This document shows positions 33,615-44,323 of a stretch of DNA of 64,000 bases, piece after piece. The first letter of the stretch is position 1. Each line of letters opens with the position of its first letter. Source of the DNA: Liriodendron chinense (taxonomy: Eukaryota; Streptophyta; Magnoliopsida; Magnoliales; Magnoliaceae); contig ML058386.1 in NCBI GenBank assembly GCA_003013855.2, forward strand, positions 62,001 to 126,000, read 5' to 3'. The notes beneath the pieces were generated by a model. The model ran no database searches. It saw only the letters and a list, made by a program, of their open reading frames with translations, and had not been told where the DNA came from. The translations under genes were made by a program, and so were the position numbers.

Positions 33615-33650
<36 letters not shown>
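33615..33650 (+). repeat. Homopolymer of 36 G
   Basis: An uninterrupted run of G on the plus strand, 18 bp from the left end of N. The length may not be exact, since assemblers handle such runs badly. Confidence 0.9.
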
Positions 33651-33651
<1 letters not shown>

Positions 33652-34689
33652 CAATGGGACTTTTTAAATATTCTTGCTAATTTTAAAAACAGAATTGCAT
33701 TCACACTTTAATTAACAATTACGAACTAGTAAGTGAAGACAATTGATCAAACAGTTGATAGGCATGATAGTACTAATCACTCAAATATGGCATATGAGCA
33801 TTTTGTCAATAAATAGATATGCATTTAGATAAGCATTAATAGACAAGACATAATAATGGACAAAATGCATTCACCACATTACGCAAGATGTATAGTGGTT
33901 CGACGATGAGTCTACTCCACTCCTGGTTCAAGTGCTCAACTCTTTTGAGCACACTGGCATTCACTATCAGAGGTTTTAAATGAGGTTCACCTCTCAACCT
34001 TTACAACCTAACAAGGACTGATCCTATACAAGGACCACACACATATTCTCCTATGTCGGAGGCCTACATAAGGACTTCCAAGTCCTACACAAGGACACAC
34101 ATGTCCTACTCAAGGACAACACTGAGATTGGGTCACAAGCTCTAGACCCCAATCTCAACAAGAAGGAGAATCAAACAGTGGACTCTATAAGCTTAACCAC
34201 TTACAAGAGATGAGCTCCGATATAACGCCGTTGTTTGAAGAAACTTCTTCTTGCACGAATGATCACTTCTTTAGCTCCCTCGATCAGCAACCTTGCATTG
34301 ATTGATGGCTTGTAGCTTCCAAGGTGAGGGATTAGGGTTTGGAGAACCTATTTTGGGATATGGCTTTTATATGAAGGATGGGTTCTACCTAAACCACCAT
34401 TAATGGCATTGATGATAAGAATATAACTATATGGAGTTGGTCAAGAAGCCATTAAAGAGGGGTTGAGTTCATAATTCAATCCAAGCTTTGAATGCTCTTT
34501 AATGTTGGTCAAATCAACATGGATTGAAGTATAAAGTCAACAAATCTAAGGGAATGAGAGATAAGAATCACAAGGGAGAAGCCCAAACAAACCCTAGATG
34601 ATGCTCAAGATACCTCTACTAAGATCCAAGCAAGATGGCTATATAGAGTGGTTCACAACGGATAGAAAATGGTCATCTCGATAGGATCA

Positions 34690-35035
34690 GAAGGAGTTCC
34701 GATCAATCAGACATAAGAACTAGTACATTTTTTTATTTGCTGAATTAGATTCTCCGATTGATCGGACATGGTTCTGATTGATCGGAAGACCATCTCTGAT
34801 TGATCGGAGAGAGGGTCCGATTGATCGGAAATATGTATAGATGTATGTTGGAATATTGCTGGATGATTTTCCAATTGATCGGGTGATACTCCGATTGATC
34901 GGACTTATCTTCGATTGATCTGAATAATGTCCTAGAGAGATTTGAAGTTTTGCTAGACAATTGTCCGATTGATCGGGCGTATACTCCGATCGATCGGTAC
35001 ATCAATTCAGAACAAATTTCGATGGATCAGGGATC
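34690..35035. repeat. Array of CCGATTGATCGG palindromes in N
   Basis: At least nine copies of (T)CCGATTGATCGG(A) or close variants in about 350 bp, irregularly spaced. It looks like the palindrome clusters in the U3 of the other LTRs, but with another motif. Confidence 0.8.
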
Positions 35036-35470
35036 CCATCAGAAACAACATTTAGAGAAATTTTCCTATTTTTCAACAACTGCAAGGACAACCAATTAAA
35101 TAGCTGATCAATATGGAAGAGGGGACTATAGAGAGGGCTAGAAGGATGTTCCTAAGGGCGTGTGGCCATCTATAGAAGAGGGTTTGGGATAAATGGTTTA
35201 GGGAAAAAGGATTGAGGCAGGTCTGAATATGCGATCTTATTGAATAGCTTTTGTCGGAGATGTCCCAGGGCTTCAATCTTCAGCAGCAAGTGGTTTTACA
35301 TACTTGACGACACACTAAACATGGTTATTGACAAATCTTAAATTAACAATTTCTACAGGATATTTCCTCCCAATTTCTGACAAGGCTTGCACGTTTTACA
35401 AAACTCATAGGTATCTTTGAACATGGTGGGCCAATAAAACCCACATTGCAGAATTTTGGCTATGGTTTTC

Positions 35471-38400
35471 TGTTCACTCCCCAAGTGCAGGGTGGCGAAG
35501 TAGTAATAATTCGGAAAGACCGAGTATCGTTCCCACAGAGATTTATGAATGGGTATTCTCAGAATTTATCTAAAATAACTACTAATTAAGATCCTATTAA
35601 GAACTAAAGCTGGAAAATAGTGAATTGAGTTTAAACAGTGAAAGTGTAAGCTAATATCAATCTAAAAAGGCACTAGAGCGTCAAGGATCCACTTTTGATA
35701 AGTTTCAATGCATCAATACAACTAGGTCTCTCATAACTCAATCGGAATCGAATTCATATCTCTATCCGATCAGAATATAGAGCAGTTCAATCAACAATTA
35801 TCTAAAACAGTTGCTCATTCATTGATTCGATTCCCACAACAATGCTTAGGCCTTGGGCACACTCAATTGTGCAAGCCAAGCCTCTTTCCAATTGTTCGCT
35901 TTCCTAAGTGTAGAGTTGCGATGTAGTAATAATCTCGGTAAGACCGAGGTCGATCCACTGGGAAGGAAGTAAACAATTCAAACTATCCTAATAAGCTAAA
36001 ATCTTAAGAGGATTGTGAAATTGGTTTTGAACATAAAATAGAAAATCTGATAATGAAAAGATAACTAGAGCATTAAGGATCCACTTATAGCTCTCCTTAG
36101 ATGCATAATTTGCTATGGTTTTTCACTTTCTCAACTAGAATCGAAATTAAGTTCTATCTAGCTGGATGATAGAGCGGTTAAAACAATCAACCTGACATAT
36201 GTATGATCCATGTATATGATTCACTCCACGAAAGCTAGGACGAGCATACTCAATTGCATAGGTCAATCTCAATTTTAATAGGCTAAGATCACAATCATAA
36301 CCATCATTAAATCCTGTCACAAGACAAAACTAGATTATGATTTAAACTTGATTCAAATCACATACACAGTCTCACATAGTTCAGAATTCTAGAAAAGTAG
36401 AACTTTGGTAGGAAGTTCCCACATGAAGATCATAGTACTAGAGCGTACTCCAATTCCTCGGATCATACAGGTCTAGACTAGCACACAACCATTAAGAACT
36501 CAAGCAATTCTCCCAAACATCCATGAGTCATCATAAGACTAAGAAAAACTACTTGGAACTTGTATTAACTTCAAACCATTGTTCATAAACATGAAATCCA
36601 ACTTTAAAACCAATAAAACGAATTAAACAATCTAAGAAAACTATAAGGTTCACCTCTTAGCTCTAGCTAAGAGATTAGCTAATGAAAAGCATATTAAAAA
36701 TAAAACTAGAACTAAGAAAAGGAAGAAAAACTAGCTGGAGGAGGCTAGGAAGCCTCCTATGACTTGAACTCCTTGCTCCCCACGTCCTTGGTTGCCCTGG
36801 AATAGAAGAGAGCACCTCCTTTTATAATACAGCAAGAGTACCCAACGTAACATATTTTGTTTCGCTTCGTACGGCTTAACCAATGGTCGGATTGCCTTTA
36901 AATTTGATTTGTAGCTTCCTTGTAATGTGATCTTCCTCATAGATGATTTAGATTTTCAAGATTATCTTTTGAATGGGCCCACCAATCAAATCAGCGACCG
37001 CCTCTCAAAATCGCGCACTTCGGGTACCTTTAGAACCAGTCATCTTGCTTTCAACGTTCCGGAGTGTACAGATGTCGGATTGATCCCAAATTTTGAATAG
37101 TGGTAGAAAAATTCTTTCTCTACATGATAGATGGATTAGATTGTCCAAACAATCTCAGAATGTGGTCCGAAAATTAGAACACTTAGGGCTTTTATAAACT
37201 CTACGCAGTTGGATCTTTCTGGATGGTCCATCTTTCTTCAACCGGTACGATCAAACCACACATCTTTTTTATCTGAAAATTTGTAGTTATTCATATATAG
37301 ATGTGGTCTAGAAGATGGTCTAAGTAGATTCTTCATATCATCAATGATGGGCCACCTGGACCGGCCCAGAGTGGAGTAGGCAGAATCTAGAACTTTCTGG
37401 ACAGTTCGTATTGTTTTGGCCACCACGATCAATCCGTAGCTCCGATCGACACGAAACCACTTGGGTTAGTTCGGCGTCGAGCTCCTCTTCGACATGGATG
37501 TGTTGGATTTCCAAATATCATTAAGATGGGCCCAGAAAACTGTTTCGAAAATCTAAAAACGGGAATAGCCTGTATCTGAAATCTGACTCCTGAAAGTGCA
37601 TGGCTGACCTGTCATCCGGCCAGTTGGCCGACCAGTCGGACGACAGGTCGGCCTTAACAAAATCAGTCCAGAGAATTTTCTATTTCTGGGGGGTTTTGCC
37701 GGCCGGTGGCCGGCCGGCCGGTCAGGCTGTAAATTGTGACTTTTTCATACTTTTCTTCCTCCATTGCATTGCATCTTTCCTCCATCTCATATCCTTTATT
37801 TCTTTGATCTTCAAGGCATACAAAGTGACTCTTTTAACCATGAATTGGTGAAGTCTCCCTCTCATTCCTACAATCACAAATCCATGCATTAGATTAGTCT
37901 TTAAATCATGATAACCATGCGTAATGAGTGATGAATTGGGGTTAGAATATGCACAATTAAGAGCTTAACACCAATCTAGTTGAGATTCACAGCCATAGCT
38001 TTCATCAAATCCTATCATTAGACTTGACTATAACCAATGATTAGAACTCTAATTAAATCAAAATCAATCAGCAAACAGCTATTTCAGTTATAACAAAAGA
38101 TAAGAACTTTAGTTGAATGAGTTACTACATGAAGATCAAGCCATTGTACACAAGGCAATCAAAGGGTCTACCATGCCTGGAGTCGATGGTAGATCAATGA
38201 ACTACACAAGCATAACCAATGCTCAGAAGATAAACTACTAAGTTTAGAATCATTAAGAATCACATGAGCCCGGAGTCATCAAGAGATCAAAGTAAAACTA
38301 AATTAATACTTGATTCAAATTCATATTGAACTAAATTCTTCAATTAAAACATAAAAAGGAAACCTAGGTCGCATCAATCCATCAAAAATAAATCAAAAGC

Positions 38401-39694
38401 TTCACCTCTTAGCCCTAGCTAAGAGGTTTTAGTTCATCTCTAACATCCTTGAACTAGAAGCCTTAAAAATATAAAAACAACTAAAATAGGAAGAAAAACT
38501 AGGAAAACTTGAAGTAGAATCCGTCTCCTAAGCTTCCTTGATGATCCCCACGTCCTAACATGCCCTGGAATAGAAGAGAGCACCTCCTTTTATAATACAG
38601 CAAGAGTACCGCAACGTAACAGATTTTGTTTCGCTTCGTACGGCTTAACCAATGGTCGGATTGCCTTCAAATTTGATTTGTAGCTTCCTTGTAATGTGAT
38701 CTTCCTCATAGATGATTTAGATTTCCAAGATTATCTTCTGAATGGGCCCACCAATCAGATCAGCGACCGCCTCTCAAAATCGCGCACTTCGGGTACCTTC
38801 AAAACCAGTCATCTTGCTTTCAACGCTCCAGAGTGTACAGATGTCGGATTGATCCCAAATTTTGAACATTGATAGAAAACTTCCTTCTTTACATGATAGA
38901 CGGATTAGATTGTCCAAAACAATCCCAGAATGTGGTCCAAAAATTAGAACACTTAGGGCTTTTATAAACTCTGCGCAGTTGGATCTTTCTGGATGGTCCA
39001 TCTTTCTTCAACCGGTACGATCAAACCACACATCCTTTTGATATGAAACTTTGTGGTTATTCATATATGGATGTGGTCTAGAAGATGGTCAAAGTAGATT
39101 CTTCATATCATCAATGATGGGTCACCTGGACCGGCCCAGAGTGGAGTAGGCAGAATCTGGAACTTTCTGGACAGTTCGTATTGTTTTGGCCGCCACGATC
39201 AATCCATGGCTCCGATCGACACGAAACCACTTGGGTTATTTTGATGTCGAGCTCCTCTTTGACATGGACATGTTGGATTTCCAAACATTATCAAAATGGC
39301 TTCAGAAAACTGTTCCAAAAATCCAAAAAGGGAATAGCCTGCTGTTTGAAATCTGGAAGCTGAATTTGCATGGCCGACCGGTCAAGACCGGTCTAGACCT
39401 GTCTGGTTTGGTCCAGCAGCTTTAAGAGAGGAGAGAATAACAGGCCGACCGGTCAAGACCGGTCGGACCACCTTTTGGGGCTCCTTTTTCTTTCCTTTCT
39501 TCTTCCCTCTTTTATTCTTCTTTTCCTTTGATCTTTAAGGTATGTAAGAAGGGTTTCAAAGCATCCGAATGATGAAGTCTCTCTTTCATTCCTACAACCA
39601 CAAAACTATGCATTAGATTAGCCTTTAAATCATGAAAACCATGCATAATGAGTGATGAATTGGGGTTAGAATATGTACAATTAAGAGCTCAACA
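35471..39694 (-). repeat. 3' LTR of element K, split by solo LTR P
   Basis: Pieces 35471-35892 and 37976-39694, about 2.14 kb when joined, matching 44324-46476. Its R-U5 side resembles A; its U3 from about 38570 to 39370 resembles P, Q and F. Palindromes at 39372-39470, stem-loop at 38405-38426. Confidence 0.9.
35893..37970 (-). mobile_element. Solo LTR P in the 3' LTR of K
   Basis: TGTTCGCTTTCC...AAGAGCTTAACA, 2078 bp, with perfect TSD CCAAT (35888-35892, 37971-37975). Minus-strand TATAAAA near 36818, stem-loop at 36653-36674 and a palindrome-rich stretch at 37600-37735 where GGCCGGCCGG has replaced many GACCGGTC units. Confidence 0.93.
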
Positions 39695-40853
39695 CACCCC
39701 TCAACCAGCATTTTGCTAGTCCCGAGCAAAACATGCGTGAGACAAGTTCAATTCTCCAGAAACCAACTCTTCTTTAGAAACTATTCTTCTATACATCCCC
39801 AGACACACACGTGTAAAAGTCAGAAAAATTAGGTGATAGAGGTTGAAACCTTAAACTCTCAAAACATAATAAGTGTTCATATGAAATCCCCGCTGATTGA
39901 TTGATAAATAGAAGAACTTGAACAAATTCAACCTAGTGTGCATAGTGAATGTTCATCTCATGATTTTCCAGGATTATCTTCTTCATAGATCAACTAAACT
40001 ATGAATGTTAAGGTGCACAGATCAACAACAAGCCTATGACAGGAATTTGCCTTACCGTCCTTCCGACGGCTTTCACGCTATGTTCCATTTCTGGCTTTGG
40101 TTACGGGTAGACCATCCCCCGGTTGGTAATAGGTAGCCCTTTTCGGAATTTTTCACCATGTTTCCATCATTCCCAATTTCATCATTCCTTTCCCTTTTCT
40201 TTTACATTAGATAGGATTTTTAGAAATCCATATCTTTCGTTATTTTCCCATGGACAAGGATGGACAAAGTACCCTGGCTTGGTTTCTCAACACCTCAAAT
40301 CAAAGTCTAGCTAATCCACAAACCACATAATCCTTTCAAATCATGAAAATCGTGTAATGTGAACTAGGTGTAAAAGTATTCAAATTTTCTATCAATCATA
40401 TAAATAGGGGAATTCACATATAAAACCATTATATTTAGAGAAGTTCAAAGCTTGCAACATCACTCACTTTATATCTCATTTTCTTATACTCATATCATCT
40501 TGAATACATAAAATTAAAGTTTTCCAAAAGAGTTTTGAATTTTAGAAACATTGAAAAATTTCTACATTATTGCTCGAAATGTCACAAAAGCTAGTAGATT
40601 CATCTAAGGAATCTCTCACCCCCCAACCAAAACTCTACATTGTCCTCAATGTAAGAAAATATACAATGAATGCAACACATGAGAGCAATGACAAAATAAA
40701 GGGAGTGAGAAAGAGAGATATCACCTGTGGAATATATTTCATGGTAAGATTAGATTTTGGAGATGGATTACTTCACCACTAAATCGACTGATCAAAGCAA
40801 ATCCTAATGGGATATCATTCTATGAAAACTATTTAAAATCATCCTCCGTCAGA
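39695..40853 (-). other. Purine tract and 3' non-coding block of K
   Basis: GGTTGAGGGGTG (minus strand) directly precedes the LTR. The rest is collinear with the 3' block of A and H; the conserved ACCGGGGGATGGTCTACCC (minus strand) is near 40110. No gene seen. Confidence 0.68.
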
Positions 40854-43692
40854 CTAGGAGGTTAATCCCAACAATTCATCCAAAAGCATAAAGTCAAGCA
40901 GAATCATTAGATGGATCAAAAGGTTTTGCAATAAAGTCATCCAATATCTTGCTTTACAATATACATGTGTGTGAGTGATCCAGCAAAGCCACTGAAAATC
41001 CCAAAAAGGAATTTCAGCAGGTTCCTTAATGTTTTCACCACATGTATAAGAGGAGACAACATCATATTTGTCAGAAAAAATATGTCTCCATTCAGATTTT
41101 CCTAGGTCTTGATTTTGCAAGTATGGATCATCCTAGGGTTGGTAGAGTTCGGTATGCATGAACCATAGAGGTGTGGAAATATGAATTTATTTCTCAGCAC
41201 AACAAAGTGTTGTTTCCACATCCTTCTCTCGGCTAACGTCATATGCCGATACCGACTCTAAAGGGTGACCGTATCCCCTATCACATCATCGTTCTTATCA
41301 AGGGAGTAAGTCATGTCTTCGTTCTTATCAAGGGAGTAAAGAGGGACTCATCTTCCACAATAGAAATGATCATGTTTATTTCATGGACCTCCTCATCTTC
41401 ATCCTCTTGTTGGTTGTCAATATTGAAAGTATTCAACTCAATCGTCATATTGCCAAAAGACATTTGTATGACCCCACTCCTACAATTGATGATAGCGTTT
41501 GATGTAGCTAGGAATGGGCGGCCAAGTATGACAGGAATTTGAGGGCCAATATTAACCATGGGTCGTGTGTCCAAGACAATAAAGTCCACCGGGTAGTAAA
41601 CCTTGTCAACTTGGACAAGAATGTCCTCAATCACCCCTCTTAGAATACGAATCGATCGGTCAGCGAGTTGTAACGTGGTTTTGGTGGGTTTTAATTCACC
41701 TAACCCCAATTGTTCATAGACCGAAAAGGGAATTAAGTTCACACTTGCCCCTAGATCGAGTAAAGCATGTTTCACCCGGTAGTCTCCAATTACACATGAT
41801 ATTGTCGGACTACCGGGATCTTTGTATTTCTTGGGCATCCCGTGATTTATAATGGCACTTACATTCTCTGTCAAAAATGCCTTCTTTTGCACATGTATTT
41901 TTCTTTTCACCGTGCAAAAGTCTTTTAAAAATTTAGCATATGACGATATTTGTTTAATGGCATCCAACAATGGGATGTTGATTTTGACTTGCTTAAAAAC
42001 CTCCAAAAATTCCTGATATTTATCTTGAGGTTTGGTTGAAATCAAGCGTTGAGGAAATGGAGCAACAGGACTATATTCTTTCAATGGCTCTTTTTCATTC
42101 ATGGCGGTGCTAGGTCCATCATCCTCTTTGGAAGATACCGGATCATTAGGCGTTGATACCTTCACCAGATCAGATTTTTTAATAATTTTACCACTTCTAA
42201 GAGTGGTGATGGCCTTAGCATGTTCCATGTGTTGGTTAGAGGAACTAGGCATGCTTATTTCGCATTGTGATTTCAGATTTGGTAGGGGTTGGGCCGGAAG
42301 AATCCCTTCCCTTGCGTTTAAGCGAGTCTTGATTTCCTCCACCGAATTTTTAAGCTCAAGCATTATCGTATGGTTTGATTGATTTATTTGAGCTTGACCT
42401 TCCATGAATGCTTTCAATGTATCCTCTATAGGCATTTGAGGTGGGGCCATAGGAAATTGCATTGGGGGCCCCTTTTGAGGATTATTTTGGTTGGTTCCAT
42501 TTGCCCAATTGAAGTTAGGGTTGTTTCTTCAACTAGAATTGTTCGTGTTTGGATTCGGAGTACTAAAAGGTTGTTGATAACTATTCAAAGCATTCGATTG
42601 TTTATATGAAAGTTCTTGAAACGCATAAATTGTTGGACAATCCGGCGTTTGATGTACATTAGAAGCACAAATACCACAAATAGTTTCAAATGTACCCCTT
42701 TGTTGGGTTGTATCCACTTTCCTTAATTCCATCTCCTCGACCTTTCGTGTGAGATTAGCCACTCTAGAACCTAGATCATCCTTTTCATTTAAAACGTAAA
42801 TTTCTCCATTTTCCTTGGCTTGGGGTTGTTTTGAACTTGTTGGCTTAGATGTATTCCATGATTGTGTGTTTTCAGCCAACATGTCAAAATAGTCCCAAGC
42901 TTCCTCCGTTTCCTTGTTCATGAACTCCCCATTGCACATCATCTCCACAAATTGGCGCATGGTTGAGTTTAATCCATCATAGAAGAAACTAATCAACCTC
43001 CACTGTTCATAGCCATGATGTGGGCATGCGTTTAATAGCTCATTATACCTTTCCCAACATTGGAAAAAGGTTTAATCTTCTTTTTGAGCGAAGTTCATTA
43101 TGGCCCTTCTTAGTGCATTGGTTCGATGAGTAGGGAAGAATTTTTTTAGAAACTCCCGAGTCATCTCAGCCCATGTCCTAATAGACCTTGGCCTTAAGGA
43201 ATGTAGCCACAATTTGGCCTTCTCTTTCAAGGAAAAAGGGAATAATTTGAGTTTTATAGTATCCTTGGTTACATTGTCATAGTTTATTGTGGTGATAACC
43301 TCTTCGAACTCTTTAATGTGTAGATAAGCGCTTTCAGAGTCGAGTCCATGGAATCTAGGAAGAAGTTGGATCAACCCCGGTTTAAAATCAATATTTCCCA
43401 CATTGTGAGGGAAAATTATGCAAGAGGGAGTACTCGTCCTAGCTGGTTGTAAACAGTCACGTAAAGTTCTAGGTTGAGGTACATCCCCCACTTCATTCTC
43501 ATCCAATTCAGTAAGGTTTTGGGCTTGATTTTGATGTTGATTAGCCCCTTGATTTGGTTGATTTTCAGCCATCTCTCTAGTAATTTCAGGAAAATTTTGA
43601 CGTTTTCTGGCACGAGCCTCTCTATCAATCCCTTCAACAATTACTCTGTCACGAATGAGCCGGTTATTAGAATCCCGAGCCCAATGTGGCAT
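40854..43692 (-). pseudogene. gag: gag-protease of element K, with family-specific C-terminal segment
   Basis: The start MPHWARDSNNRLIRD at 43692 is in frame with gag. The capsid core (to 43072) matches A closely. A stop lies at about 43070 where A reads KEDKTFF, another at about 42532 where A reads SSWRNN. The zinc knuckle is CGICASNVHQTPDC. Protease in 42462-41311 has LLDLGASVNLIPFSVYEQLG. After SIVEDES a local duplication of GTTCTTATCAAGGGAGTAA shifts the frame near 41320. The last part, 41120-40854, reads GKSEWRHIFSDKYDVVSSY to LLGLTS and has the same counterpart in A (5340-5589); neither H nor J shows it. Its function is unknown. Confidence 0.85.
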
Positions 43693-44300
43693 GCAAATCC
43701 TAAAAGAATGAAACAAAAAATAATTCTTCTTTCCTTCCTTTACTCCTCTCTAAGACCAAAGCACAAGGTGTCTTGCAGTGGCTGATCCAGAAGCAAGGAT
43801 AGAGACCGATTTCTCCTGGTCAATAGGGGTTCAGAGAACTCTCCAGCCACTCTTTGATTCTTTTGAGAGAAGTGCAGAAAAAGAATGAAGAGGAATAGGA
43901 TTGAGAAGAGAAATCTCTAAGTACAAGGTGATCCAAGACAGCAATGCCGACCAATAGGAATCAAGGCGGCACAAGGCCAACCTATCAGAGATCCAAAAGG
44001 AGTCTCCACCCACTCTACAAGAGATGAATATGATGGGAATGAGTAGGAGAAGAAGAAGAGTAAGGTTAGAAGGATAAAACCTGATTTGAGAACTTAAGAT
44101 GCCTACTTCTTCTTCAACTTCTTAAAAAAATCCCTGAATTGTAGATCTATGTTAGAATCCTACAAAATCAAACAAAGTAAGTTAGTATTGTGATTTTAGA
44201 AGAAAACCTACCTTAGAAAGTAAAACAAATCCTAAATCTATCTTAACCCAATCTCAACTAAAAGCTATCTCAGCAAATTCTAAAAATACCGCATAGAAAT
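43693..44300 (-). other. Leader of element K
   Basis: Collinear with the leader of A, including the additional segment of about 350 bp absent from J. A short frame (44013-43831) starts like the one in A but diverges after an indel. Confidence 0.6.
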
Positions 44301-44317
44301 CCCCGGCAACGGCGCCA
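44301..44317 (-). other. Primer binding site (tRNA-Asp type), element K
   Basis: Minus-strand TGGCGCCGTTGCCGGGG, 17 nt complementary to the 3' end of plant tRNA-Asp, 6 nt from the LTR. Confidence 0.9.
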
Positions 44318-44323
44318 AAAACT

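Larger units (their letters stand above)
33597..35357. mobile_element. Insertion N in integrase of H, probably a solo LTR
   Basis: Integrase homology stops at about 33596 and resumes at 35358. The interval starts TGCCTAAAGTCC and ends ATTTCTACA, that is TG...CA, flanked by AGATA and GGATA (one transition). No protein domain is seen. It contains a 36-nt G run at its left end and an array of GATTGATCGG palindromes. The left end resembles a sequence I know from plant LTR elements (CCTAGA followed by many G), but the class is uncertain; copia-type is a guess. Confidence 0.5.
32607..35470 (-). pseudogene. pol: Integrase core and C-terminus of H, split by N
   Basis: Pieces 35470-35358 and 33596-32607. 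The first reads KKTIAKILQCGFYWPTMF and CKTCKPCQKLGG (zinc region). The second has NFYCWGIDFMDPFPSS with the first catalytic Asp, SDGGSHF with the second, and TSGQADISNRKIKHILEKT, where Asp stands in place of the usual catalytic Glu (Athila has GQVEISNR). WAYRTAFKTPIGMSPYR and LYGKxCHLPVxLEH-like sequence follow. A stop lies at about 32955 (LRKL*LNELGELW). The end at 32607 is the natural pol terminus, adjoining the 3' block. Confidence 0.82.

Noticed and set aside
33615..33650. G run as telomeric or centromeric repeat
   Set aside because: Single homopolymer inside an inserted element, without a repeat unit.
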